From: Gnetum montanum
Lineage: Eukaryota; Streptophyta; Gnetopsida; Gnetales; Gnetaceae
Length of the DNA stretch: 64,000 bases
NCBI GenBank assembly: GCA_015680685.1
Contig: MNCI01005909.1
Location: 64,001 to 128,000 of the forward strand
Direction: 5' to 3'
Each line of letters begins with the position of its first letter. The stretch's first letter is position 1. Under the pieces are notes generated by a model. That model was not told where the DNA came from. It worked only from the letters and a program-made list of their open reading frames with translations, and did not search any database. This document shows positions 34,062 through 45,384 of this stretch, one piece after another. Position numbers and translations under genes: made by a program.

Positions 34062-37000
34062 TTATCCAAGCCATATTATCTTTTTGCATACCTCTAACAA
34101 TGCTATATATTCTGATTCTATGGAAGATAATACAACATCATTTTGTTGCCTAGACATCCAACCAATGGCTGCTCGTCCAAGAGTAAAGACATATCGTGAT
34201 GTAGATTTTCTTTTATCAAAATCACATCCATTATCTGCATCTACATATACAACAAATTTCAAATTACAACTACCAAAACATAAGCAATGGGACTTTGTAT
34301 CTTTTAAATAGCAAAAGATCCACTTAACAGCATTCCCATGCTTTATACCAAGGTTGCTCGTATAGCTACTTACAACTCTCATTGCATGAGCAATATCTGG
34401 TCCTGTATAGACCATAGCATACATTAAACTTCCCACAACTACATGATATGGGATAATTTTCTTTTTAATATTAGCATTAGGGTAATCATCTTTGGATAGC
34501 TTAAGGTGTGATGCTGAGGGAATACTTACAGGTTTTGTTGAAGCCATGTTGAACTGATGTAATACTTTATGATATACTTTTTCTGGCTTAACCATAACTT
34601 CCTTTACATCCTATCTCTCCATATTTGCATACCCAAGATTTGTCTAGCTAAACCCAGATCTTTCATTGCAAACTTCTTTGACAAATTAGTTTTAAACTTC
34701 TTGATTTCATCTAAATCATTACTAGCAACCAACATATCATTAACATATAACAAAAGAATCATAAATTTACTTGATATACTACCCTTGAAATAAACACAAT
34801 GATCAACTTCAGACCTGACCCATTGTAGTTTATACATAAACATGTCAAACTTCTTGTAGTACTACCTCAATGCTTGTTACAACCCATATAGGCTCCATTT
34901 AACCTGCAAACATAATCAGGTCATTGCTTATCCACATAGCGTTCTAGTTGTTCCATGTAGATCTCTTCTTCTAGACCTCCATGCAAAAATGTTGTTTTGA
35001 CATCTAACTCTTCCAATTCTAAATTTAAACAAGCTACCAATGATAATACCATCTGAATTGAGACATGTTTTACAATGAGAAAAAAAATTTCTCTTTGTAT
35101 ATCCTTTTACCACCATCCTACCTTTGTATCTTTCTCATTGGTTAGCCTCAATTTTGATTTTAAACAACCATTTGTTTTTCAAGGCTTTCTTATCAGGTGG
35201 AAGAGGAGCCAACTCCCAACTCTGACTTTGTTTTAGTGAATTCATCTCTTCATCCATGGCTGACTTCCAAAGCTTCCAATCTAAACTTTGCAAAGCTTTC
35301 TAAAAATTTTCTAGTTCACGATTTTCAGTATAAAGAACACTATGTAAAATTGGAGAATACATGTTAGGAGGCCTAGTAATGCAGGTAGATCTTTGAACCC
35401 CATGTTAAGGTGTTTCACCAATGCCCTCTTCATAGTGCTCACCTTCTTCATCTTGTACTTGCTCTTCATTGCTTTCATTACTATTTGTGCCCTCATCCAT
35501 AGGCTTGACATTTGAGATGTCTATTAATTCTATATTCATTGTAATGGTTGCCTTGAAACAATAGAAGATGTATCAATTGTTACATGTTCTTTATTTTCTA
35601 TTAATTGTTCAAGTTGTCCATACATTACATTTTCATTAAAATAAACATCTCTACTTTTAAATATTCTATCAACAACTGGATCCCATAATTTGTATCCCCT
35701 ATCATTACATTTTCATTAAAATAAACATCTCTACTTTTAAATATTCTATCAGCAACTGGATCCCATAATTTGTATCCCCTATCATTACATTTTCATTAGA
35801 ATAAACATCTCTACTTTTAAATATTCTATCAGCAACTGGATCCCATAATTTGTATCCCCTATCATCACCTCCATAGCCTCCAAAAATACATTTTTTGTGT
35901 TGTATCCTCAAGTTTAGATTTATTTTCTTTAGGAATATATATATGTGCAATACAACTGAAGGCTCTAAGATGGTTATAACTTATTTGCCTCTCACTCCAT
36001 TCAACCTTTTAGTATTTGTCCACCATGTGGTACACTAGGGGATCTATTAATCAAATACACAGCAATTTTTGCAGCCTCATGCCAAAAACCTGTTGGTAAT
36101 CTAGAATGTTTTAAAATGCTTCAAATCCTATCTAGGATTGTTTTATTATAAAATTCGATGACACCATTTTATTGTGGTGTGCCAAGGACCATCCCTTCAT
36201 GTTTGATGCCTACTTCACAACAGAGCTGCTCAAAGACATCAGAATAAAATTCTCCTCCATCAATGTACAAACACTTTAATCTTTCTATTAGTCTCATTTT
36301 CAACTCTATCTTTAAACAATCTAAACATATCAATCGCCTGAACTTTGCTTTTCATAACATACAACCAACATTTTCAAAAATAATCATCAATAAAGGTTAT
36401 GAAATAACAATCACCATTAAATGACATAGGATTTATAGGATCAACAACATCAAAATGGATTAACTCTAAGCAACCATTCTTCCTATAGGATTCATTTCTT
36501 TTAAAGGAAACTCTATGACTTTTGTCAACAACACAATCTTCATAAAATGGAAGCAAGGCTAAAGGAAATTTAAGAATAACGTTTTCAAATTACAATACCT
36601 TTATTCCTTTTTTGCCCAAGTGTCCCATCCTATGATGCCATAGCTGAAGATCTTCATTAGGGTCCTTTGTTGCCATGGTATGCCCATTTGCCCAAGGTCC
36701 TTTTAGTACATACAAAGAACCCATTTTCTATGCTTTTCGGATAGCCATGATTCCTTTTGTGATCTTCCAATAGCCCTCTCCTAATATAATTTTAAAACCA
36801 ACATCTAACAATCCTATTGAAATCAAATTTCTTTTTAAATCAGGTACATACCTAATATTTCAAAAAATTAATTGTCTTCCATCTTTATGTTGGATCAAGA
36901 CATCACCAATACCTTTGATTGGGCATTCATATTCATTACCCAACCAAACATGAGCATCTTCAACTTTTGTAAATGTTCTAAAATCTTCCTTATATGGATA

Positions 37001-37860
37001 TTCATGACGTGATACTCCAGAAACCACTATCCATTTATCAAATTGATGAAACTCATTTCTACATAAAATATTATCAAGAGTAATCAAAGTTGCAGCATTT
37101 TCACTATTACTTCAGTTACTTAATGATTCTTGGGAAGTAGCGTCCTTTTCTTTGCTCCTTTTCTCCTTTAGAGCATGACATTTTCTTCTCAAATGACCAG
37201 GCTTGTGAAAATAGCAACAACCTCTTTCTTGGCTTTGTGAACATGGCCTACCCTTGCTTCTAGCATCATCTCTGCCTCAAGCTACTTGTTATGATTTTCC
37301 TCTATTTATAATATTCAAAGCCTCTCTTCTAGATGATGTTGATTGCATAGACACCTTTTGCTTTTTAGCATCCAACAATGTTGCCACAGTAGTGTCAAAA
37401 TCCAGTGTTGCACATGCTACACTGATTGTTATAACTATTGTTTCTCAACTATCTGGAAGAGAAGAGACCAACAACAATAATTTAACTTCATCATCCAATA
37501 CTACCTTCAATTCTTTCAGCTATTTAAAACAATTATTAAATTTAGAGAAGTGTTGAGCCACTGTATTATTCTCCTTCATCTTCAACCTGAATAATCTCCT
37601 TATTTGATAAATTGTATTTGCTCCTAATGGCTCTTCATACAGCTTGATTAACTTTTCTAATCAAAGATAAAGCTATTCAATCCAACTTATCCCACTCCTC
37701 TTGGGACATGTTCTGAGGCTTCTTTGTTGCCCCCTCTTTGATGGGAGCTTCACATTCCTTCTAATATAAAATATGTCATCAAAATTTTCTAAATCTGCCA
37801 CTTGGAACCTGTAAGATTTTGAATCTCCACTTTGTCCACCATCTTCAATGCTACAACAAA
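34062..37860 (-). pseudogene. Copia gag-pol polyprotein, decayed
   Basis: On the minus strand, gag starts near 37843 (ATGGTGGACAAAGTGG). A zinc knuckle CCYFHKPGHLRRKC lies near 37185-37230. The protease/pre-integrase zone follows at 36860-37087 (VVSGVSRHEY, VWLGNEYECPIKGIGDV). The integrase segment at 36374-36556 has CVVDKSHRVSF and FITFIDDYF. The RT core at 34604-34843 has LYVNDMLVAS where intact elements have YVDDMLI. The RT/RNase H segment at 34062-34595 has GSLMYAM, DADNGCDFDKRKSTS and SIESEYIAL. Multiple stops and frameshifts, including an 80-bp triplication near 35624-35863, make it non-functional. The order gag-PR-INT-RT-RH identifies the superfamily. Confidence 0.88.
35624..35863. repeat. 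80-bp tandem triplication inside Copia pol
   Basis: Three consecutive units start ATTACATTTTCATTAAAATAA at 35624, 35704 and 35784 (the third has ATTAGAATAA). They are nearly identical. The unit encodes, on the minus strand, the KLWDPV...SRDV segment between integrase and RT. Eighty is not a multiple of three, so each extra unit shifts the frame. Confidence 0.95.
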
Positions 37861-37881
37861 CTTCACTTTAAAACCACTAGT

Positions 37882-38231
37882 TGTGCTTAAAACCCAGAAC
37901 TGAAAAAAAAAATTCACCCATGGAATTGTTGACACTAAACAAACATGAAATGATAAACAAAGATTAACATGGAAAAACCCCTCAATGTGAAGGAAAACAA
38001 CAAGCAGAAAGTAGGCAAATTGTATTCTTATTGTGGAGTGAATTTCTTGCTACATCTATTACCTCTCCCCCTCTACTTTAAATAGCCTTCGACCCAATAA
38101 TTTTAGGCATTCAATCAATAGATTACATTAGTCAAGTCTGACAGTTAAGATAATGATCAGGCTAACTGCATGTCAATAACAAACAATTAATTAGTTACAT
38201 CTCATCCATCTTATTGGTTTAAATACAACCA
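37882..38231 (-). repeat. Copia 5' LTR (right), proximal part before the nested LINE
   Basis: It aligns with the left LTR from TGTGCTTAAAACC onward, including the TTTAAATAGCCTTC and TTTTAGGCATTCAATCA landmarks. It is cut at 38231 by LINE C. The remaining LTR end is at 45291-45384. Confidence 0.88.
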
Positions 38232-38640
38232 AGAATGTTAGGTTTAGTACAGATCAGTTTTCCTACCAGACTTTGATACTGCTCATGGTCAACTGGAGAA
38301 TAATTATCTGTAGCCTTTTGTTTCCAATTCCTTTCCAATGGTGCGCTAGTTGGTTTACAACCTATTTTTCCTGTCTCCTTAAGCAAATCAAGATGATTGG
38401 ATTAGCTCATTTACACCTGGTGGAGGTGGAATGGGTGTGGTGGGTGCGAACGGAGGGAATGGGTGCAGTGCAAGCAAAGGGAATGGGCATTGTGCGCACA
38501 GCGATGGTGTGTGGCCTAGTTTGCAAGCAGCCAGCCCTAAGGGGCACGCTACAGAGGGATATGCTGAGGGGGGCTTTGGGGCAGCGAACAGGGACATTGA
38601 GGAATGCTCCCACTCGGATGGCGTCATGCACCTCTAGGTC

Positions 38641-40400
38641 AGTGGACCGCCGGTAGAGGGGGTGCAGATGATGGAACATAGTCTAATAGGATGCTTCGTG
38701 TCTTCTGGCACCCACCCCCAAATGGACCTTATCTAGCAATGGACGAAGGAGGTGTGGGACGTAGGGGCGGTGGACATGAGAAGCCTGTCGAAGGACCTGC
38801 TTTTGTTTATTTTTCAGAAGAAGGAAGACTGCGATATAATCCTTCAAGGCGGACCATGGTTCTACGGTGCCAAAGGGCTCACTCTAACCCCCTGGCGGCC
38901 GAGGGCACATAGAGAGTCGAACTTGTTTGCTCACGCACCAGTGTGGATGCACATTTCCAAGATTCTGTGGGAGATGTGGAGCCTAGACTTCCTCAGGCAT
39001 ATTGTCGGGTTTTTCAGAGAATTCATCACCTTTGACAAGGTGACATAGTCGATGGAACAGATGGTTTTGCCCGTTTCTGTGTGTGGCGGGCCTTGTCCTT
39101 GAAGGACTTAATCAAGGAGGTTGTGCTTGAATTCCCTGATGGCAAGGAATAGCTACAAGCAAAGTTTGAAAATTTGGAGACTGAGCCGCCGGTGAAGAAA
39201 GCATTGCCCCCTTGAGGGGGGGGCTACTCCCCTTGTGGGAAGAACAGACACCATGAGCCTAACTATCGATTTCGAGGTGGGGAAGCATGGTTGGTGCATG
39301 CTAAGGCACGTGAGCCAGGGGTTGGTGGGGGTTGGATGGCCGTTGGGCGTAACAAATGATTGTTGGTGCCACCCCCGCCCCCTCCCCTATGGGCCTCCCC
39401 GCCGCAATAGGAGCAAGCTCACTACTCTTCTCTAGTCTCTCTGCCCTCGGTTGAGCCAACTGTGCCTGGAATCGAGCTTCCCCCTCTTGGCGATTGGGTT
39501 AATGTGGTCCGAGGGAGCACAAGATCTCAAAAGCTCGAGAAAGCATTGCCCCCCTGAGGGGGGGGGGCTACTCCCTTTGTGGGAAGAACAGACACCGTGA
39601 GCCTGACTATCGATTTCGAGGTGGGAAAGCGTGGCTGGTGCATGCTGAGGCACGTGAGCTAGGAGTTGGTGGGGGTTGGAGTTGGGCATAAGGGACGATT
39701 GTTGGTGCCACCCCTGCCCCCTCCCCTATGGGCCTCCCTGCCACAATAGGAGCAAGCTCACTACTCTTCTCCCTACTCTTCTCCAGTCTCTCCGCCCTCG
39801 ATCGAGCCAACTATGCCTATAATCGAGCTTCCCCCTCTTGGCGATTGGGTTAATGTGGTCCAAGGGAGCACAAGATCTCAAAAGCCCGAGAAAGCATTGC
39901 CCCCTTGAGGGGGGTGGGGGGGCTACTCCCTTTGCGGGAAGAACGGACACCGTGAGCCTGACTATCGATTTTGTGGCGAGGAAGCATGGCTGGTGCATGC
40001 TAAGGCATGTGAGCCAAGAGTTGGTGGGGGTTGGATGGCCGTTGGGCGTAAGGGATGATTGTTGGTGCCACCCCCACCCCCTCCCCTATGGGCCTCCCCG
40101 CCGCAATAGGAGCAAGCTCACTACTCTTCTCCCTACTCTTCTCCAATCTCTCCGCCCTCAGTTGAGCCAACTATGCCTGGAATCGAGCTTCCCCCTCCTG
40201 GCAATTGGGTTAATGTGGTCCGAGGGAGCACAAGATCTCAAAAGCTCGAGGAGGCCTACCCACAATCAAAGGATTCCGGATGCATTCCATTGTCATCGAC
40301 GGGGGGCCAACCTAGCCACCCCTCTGAGAACCTGGTGTGGGATAAGCAAACAAAAGGAGTATTGACTTAGGACTACAGCGGACCTTGCAGGAGGTCTATC
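38641..40400 (+). pseudogene. LINE C ORF1: DUF4283 domain and triplicated zinc-knuckle region
   Basis: Starting near the HL(stop)VSGPPVEG block, the frame continues LIGCFVSSGTHPQMDLI, then KDLLLFIFQKKEDCDIILQG and GPWFYGAKGLTLTPWRPRAH, which correspond to the DUF4283 domain of copy B. From about 39190 the zinc-knuckle and downstream region is repeated three times (see the repeat entry). The knuckle reads CGKNRHHEPNYRF in unit 1, so the last Cys has become Tyr. Stops and frame changes are frequent. Confidence 0.75.
39195..40250. repeat. Three tandem copies of a ~350-bp ORF1 unit in LINE C
   Basis: Units start at the GAAAGCATTGCCCCC motif at about 39199, 39539 and 39892. Each holds GGGCTACTCC, a degenerate zinc knuckle (GGGAAGAACRGACACC), CGATTT, GTTGGTGGGGGTTGG, the CCCCCTCCCCTATGGGCCTCCC tract and CGAGCTTCCCCCTC..TGGCGATTGGGTTAATG. 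Copy B has the region once. Confidence 0.92.
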
Positions 40401-43400
40401 AGTGCCGCTCAACCGATCACGCATGAAGCTACTTTCGTGGAATTGTAGGGGACAGGGTACGCCCTATAAAAGAAATACCCTGCAACAAATTGTTCGCACT
40501 GAGGATTGTGACATTGTATGGCTTCAGGAAACCAAACTACAGGCAACAAAGGCCTACCACCTTCAATGGAAGGGCTAGAAGGAACACCTGCGGCCCTGCA
40601 TGGGGCAGGCAAGAAGCCTGGCCATCCTGGCGTGCTTTGAAATTCTCTTAATCGCAGTGGGCCCTAACTATCCACATTTCCTCCCTAGGCCTGTGGTTGA
40701 CCAACTTCTATAGGGCCCAAGCTTGGGAGCTAAGGCTATTGGAATTGGAGCAAGTGGCAATGCTAGTGCCATATCACTAAGCATGGCTTGTTGTTGGGGA
40801 TTTCAACCAGCAGCTCCACTCTTGGGAAAAGTCTGGTGCATGTTGCTCCCCCGCCGCCCNCTCTAGAGCCCAGGAGTTTCAACACTTCCTGTCATCTTAC
40901 TCACTGGTTGACCTAGCGATTGAAAATTGTCAATTCACTTGGAGCAATAGGCTAAAGGGTGCTAACCATGTCCTCTCTAGAATTGATCGAGTTTGCATTA
41001 GCTCGGACCTCCTTCTGAGACTGGATGCGTGGGTCATGGGACAGGAGCAAGTCACCTCAAATCACCAATCACTCATTTGCTACATTGGGCCTTCAAGGAA
41101 ACAGGCCCCTCAATCATTTCGATTTGAGGCTACTTGGTTGCTCAAGCCCTGGTTACATCCTTTGGTTGAGGACATCTAGGCAGACTACTAGCCAGGCTAG
41201 GGGGATCCTAGGAACTTTCTTCGGGAGGGGCTCCTTTGTCTAAAGTGGGCTATCAGATCCATACCTATGGAGGAGAAGTTCTCGTTCCAGACGAGCCATA
41301 CAACCCTTCGATCCAGATTGGCCCAAGTGCAATATCAACGAGGCTGGGGAGGAGCTGCATGATGAGGAGTAGAACATTACAATGCAATTGCAGACACTTG
41401 ACTTAGAAAAGGAAATCTATTGGAAACAAAGATCGCAGGTCAAGTGGCTCAAGGAGGGAAACAAACAAACAAAATTCTGTTTTTCCATGGCCAAATCCCG
41501 TGGGTGGAGCCAACGACACGTGTTGCAGACTAACACGGGGGACCTAGTTGATGATCCGAAGGATGTTGCCCAAGAATTGGCAACGTATTGGGGAGCAATC
41601 TAGGCAAATTGGCCCACAATGCCCATGTTAGTGCAGGTTCCGTGGGTACTCAGGAAAGAGGACAACGCTTGACTATTGACCCCTTTTACCTGGCAGGAGC
41701 TGAAGGAGACTATTGGGGCTATGCCTGGAGGGAAGGCCCCTAGGCCAGACGGTTGGAGTGTCGAATTCTTCAAGGAATTTTTTGATATTATGGGACCCAA
41801 CATTCTTGATGCCTTTAATCTAATGTTGACCAAGAGGCAAGTCCGCCACGAGATGAACTGCTCCCGAACCATATCCATTCCCAAACATACTAATGCCTCC
41901 TCTCTGGCCTACTTCTGACACATAGGGGTCTGTAACGTGTTGGTTCGTATTTTCTCTAAGATGCTCATGTAGAGGTTGGTCCCCATCCTGCCCAGACTTG
42001 TCGGGGACAACTAGACGGGGTTCATTTAGGGACAAACCCTACAAGACCAAGTGCTCCTCATGCAAGAGCTCCTTCACTCCCTGCACCTCTCGAAATTCCT
42101 TGGGTTGTGCCTCAAGTTAGACATCGCAAAGGCATACGATACGGTCAATTGGGAGGCACTTACCGCCATTATGAGGCAAAAAGGATTTGATCCAAAATTC
42201 ATCCAACTGTGTATTCACCTGCAACTTCAGCCACATTCTCCTTCAATGTTTGGGGGGGTGCGCAACTATGGGGACTCTCGTCCCCCAGAAGGGGATTACA
42301 GCAAGGGGACCCTCTTTCGCCTTTGCTCTTTATCATTGGTATGGACCTATTGAGATACTATTGCAAGGCTACAAGTGTGGGGGACCTGAGAATTGCTGGG
42401 ATGGAGTCTTTGGTTGAACACTGTGCAGATGACACAATGCTGATCAGTCGGGCTGGGGTCCCACAAGTGTAAGCCATTAACCAAGCACTTACATGGATGG
42501 CTGATGAGCTCGGCCTGGTGATAAACTGTGAGAAGTCATTAGCACACTTCCTCAATGTTGACGTGCACGTGAAGTGCCAGGTTACGCAAATTCTAGGGGT
42601 TCCTTCTCGAACGATATGGAACTCCTACTTGGGCATTCCGTTGTTTAATTGGGGACGATGTGTGGCTTGGGGGGCGATTCTGGTAAAAATTGAGAGTCAA
42701 GTAGGAAACTGGGCAAACCGTTTCCTTACCCGTAAAGCGCAGCTAGTGCTAGTGTTGAGGGTACTTGTAGCAATGGCACATTTTGTGGCTGCTATCGCTA
42801 CCCCCTCCCCCCCCCCCCCCCCCCCCCCCCCCAAGGGGCTGTGAACCAAGCTATTGACCAACATGTGCGTAACTTCATGTAGTCAAGAGGTAGAGGGGGG
42901 TGCACATTGCACTTGGCCAACTAGGATCAGATTGCACGCCCTTGGGCTATGGGGGGTTTGGGGGTTTCTAAATTCAAGGATAAACTAATGCTTGGTTAAC
43001 AATGCTTGTTATTCTGATTCACCCACCAAGATGAGGAGATGGCCCAATGGATATGAATAATGAATGGCAAGTACATCAAATGGCAGTAGGGGGTGCACGA
43101 TTCGAGGCCATGGCAAACACTTTGTGCCCATGCACAACGAATGCAACTGTGGGGTTGGTTGGATTGCGAGCCACGCCAACTATTATCTATACCATGTACC
43201 CGTCGGTACCAAGCTAGATGCAGATATGGCAGGGGCATTTGCCTAAAAAAATTTAAGTTTTCTTATGGCTTCTCAAAAGCAATGCCTTCCCTGTTCGGGT
43301 GAATTTAAGGAGGCACAGCCTCAACATCGATGCCACCTACCCGCTTTGTGGGAATGAACCCAAAACTATCTTGCATTTCGCCTTTCAGTGTCTCTACATG

Positions 43401-44184
43401 TGCACCATGTGGCACGCAACAAGTTGGCCTCCCCCTCTGATGCTCTCGGGAAACTCCAAGGCCACGTTACTTTTATGGGAGGCCTAGAAAACCAAAAATC
43501 ATAAAGTCTTTCAACAAAACTGATTGCCCCCCTATGTAGGTGGCTTCACGCACTGCATGAGCATGGGAGGAAATCGTGGCAGCAATGGGGGTTACGTTGA
43601 CCTACGAACCTAACTATGTAGCATTTCAAGTGAATACCGAGCTCTGGGGGATGGTGGAATGTTGTGGATGGGACCATGTCTTGCCACGACTGGTGGGTGA
43701 CCCAACCCTCCCAAATGACACCTTTTTTACCAACTGGAAGGATAATCGGACGATTTTCTAGGGCGTCAAAATTACCCTAACAAAGACAGCGATTGCCAGG
43801 TGTCTAGGGGTCCAAGAAGAGGGTGAAATCATTTTGCCCACTACTCGAGGGTTGTAGCACGCTGACATGTTATTTATTGGGCCAGTGCCACGCACGTAGA
43901 GTCCGCAGGTGCCCAAATCCGCTCTACCACCTATTTGGGCTCAGGCTGCTAAGTTGGTTGACCGGTTTTTTGTCCAATCCAACAATGGGTCCAAGCTCCA
44001 AGGCATGCACTTCGCACTCCTAAAATGTTTGAAATTGGGAGCTAGGGTTAACCTACCACACTTTTTTCTAGCTGTCTTGCAACAGCAGAAAAGGGGACAC
44101 CATTTTGGGCTTATTTTGGCCCTTCAGCAAGGGGCATCAGGAGTGCGACTGCGGTCAGGGCCGAAACCATCCGGACCCTTGGGG

Positions 44185-44262
44185 TCGTCCTGGTCACAAG
44201 TGGGTCCATCTAGTCCCTCTAGGTCATCCCGGTCGCAAGTGGGTCCATCTAGTCCCTCTAGG
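44185..44262. repeat. 39-bp (13-codon) tandem duplication in the ORF2 linker of LINE C
   Basis: Two consecutive units start TCGTCCTGGTCACAAGTGGG at 44185 and TCATCCCGGTCGCAAGTGGG at 44224. The unit length keeps the reading frame (S-S-x-S-Q-V-G-P-S-S-P-S-R). It sits in the low-complexity linker between the PF20167-like domain and the coiled coil, a region that also varies in length between copies. Confidence 0.9.
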
Positions 44263-44767
44263 TCCTCCCGATCGGGGGCCACACCAGCGGTGGTATACTC
44301 TCGGAAGCGAACTGGCCTTCAGGAGCTAGCTGTCTCAAAACCTATGGTGGTGGTGGATGCTTTTCCGTGAATGAAGTCTAAATGTGATGTGTTGCGGGTG
44401 GAGGAGCTCCACTGTGTGGCGAAAGAGGCAACAACCACTGCTCGAGCTGATGAAAGATGAGATTGGGAAGCCAGATGGGAGGAAACCCTCACTCAAGTGT
44501 AGGGTGACTGGGAAGCTTGCTTCCAGGAGCGGGAGCAAGAGCTGCTTCAACAACAAAACTTGATGGCGAAAGTGGCCCAAGCCCGGCTAGCAAACAAGCT
44601 CCATGCCCAAATTCGGGAGGAGTTGCTACAGGGAGGCCACTCGCAGAGTGTGCGAGAGGGCACAGCAAGTGCAACAAGATCGAGAGCAGGAAGAGGAAAG
44701 GCAAAGACACAAGCAGCTGGACCAGGCACACAAACAGAGAGCGCAACAGTAGCTTAGGGAGGGGAGA

Positions 44768-44971
44768 TGCCCGTATGTTATGCTCAGCATAAACTGTGAT
44801 TGCTCGTGGGGGATGCTCCGACGACACATCCGTCGTACATTCGTGCATTTCCACCCAAACGGGGGGATGTCAACTGAGGAGCAGAGTCATCGAACAACTG
44901 CCATGCAAGCAATTCAACAGGCAACCAATTTTGTGGATTCTGAATTACATCGTAATACATTGGATATCCTC
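44768..44971 (+). other. J-domain-like module of LINE C ORF2 (HPN instead of HPD)
   Basis: Sixty-eight codons align with copy A without gaps. It begins CPYVMLSINCDCSW and ends IQQATNFVDSELHRNTLDIL. The loop tripeptide at 44852-44860 is His-Pro-Asn. In J proteins, replacing this Asp abolishes Hsp70 stimulation, so this copy would be inactive even without the other lesions. The change is a GAC/GAT to AAC transition. The reading frame of this module itself is open. Confidence 0.78.
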
Positions 44972-45290
44972 CATGCTCTCAGGCAACTGCACTGTGCGTG
45001 TCATAGGCTACCTGGACATCCGTAGTCTCCCTCCTAAGGGCTGGGATAATGTTCCCACTGGCCGATCTAGCCTTGTTTTGTGATGTGGGTTTGTATTGTG
45101 GGTCCATGACGTCTGAATTTGGGGTCAAGGGGCAATGTTCCACCCCCCCTGGTTTCTTGGTGAACTGCCGCTCAAGGTATCTGCCCCTGATCATGGGTGA
45201 ATCCATGTTGGCCACCTTTGGTGGCCCATTTTTGTAATTTTAGCTTTTCTCTCTAGTAATTTAATTTAAACCTGAACATTCTCTCAAAAA

Positions 45291-45384
45291 AAATACAACC
45301 AAAAAAATAACCAATTACAAATTTCTTGATTGAAGATTGAGGAGAGAGATAATCAACATAAATCAGCATTTTATTATGTCACAA
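45291..45384 (-). repeat. Copia 5' LTR (right), distal part after the nested LINE
   Basis: After LINE C the LTR resumes at AAATACAACCA and runs through ACAAATTTCTTGATTGAAGATTGA, colinear with 33705-33735 of the left LTR. It ends near TATGTCACAATC, the decayed counterpart of CTATCACAACA. Confidence 0.85.

Larger units (their letters stand above)
40423..45025 (+). pseudogene. LINE C ORF2: endonuclease to J-like domain
   Basis: The frame begins MKLLSWNCRGQGTPYKRNTL at 40423 and ends at TAG 45023-45025. Endonuclease motifs include LQETKLQA near 40525 and VVGDFNQQ near 40790. RT motifs include GGKAPRPDGWS near 41730, LKLDIAKAYDT near 42115, LQQGDPLSPLLF near 42300 and, at 42422-42433, CADD in place of the YADD seen in A and B. 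The zf-RVT-like tail lies near 43335-43400. The PF20167-like domain spans about 43576-44150, a linker with a 39-bp duplication 44185-44262, a coiled coil 44400-44750 and the J-like domain 44768-44971. A single N at 40860 and a 25-30 base C homopolymer near 42806 interrupt it. Stops and frameshifts are numerous. Confidence 0.9.
38221..45301 (+). mobile_element. LINE copy C: full-length (7,059 bp), nested in the Copia LTR, 11-bp TSD
   Basis: The element is 38232-45290. It is flanked by AAATACAACCA at 38221-38231 and 45291-45301. Removing it and one repeat restores a continuous LTR colinear with 33675-33710 of the left LTR, so the insertion site is verified internally. It holds an ORF1 region (38640-40400, expanded by tandem repeats) and an ORF2 (40423-45025), both with many stops. 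It carries the most stops of the three copies. Its 3' end is TAATTTAAACCTGAACATTCTCTC plus A's. Confidence 0.95.
33312..45384 (-). mobile_element. Copia LTR retrotransposon with LINE C nested in its right LTR
   Basis: Two LTRs in direct orientation flank a minus-strand gag-protease-integrase-RT-RNase H order. The left (3') LTR is 33312-33771. The right (5') LTR begins at 37882, is interrupted at 38231 by LINE C, and resumes at 45291 to about 45384. The Copia order (integrase before RT) is clear. Without the nested LINE the element is about 5.0 kb. All coding parts are broken. It lies in VPS52 intron 3 in the gene's sense orientation. Flanking target-site duplications were not convincingly identified. 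Confidence 0.88.

Noticed and set aside
34084-34311. 75-codon plus frame in the Copia element
   Set aside because: Antisense shadow of RNase H on the minus strand.
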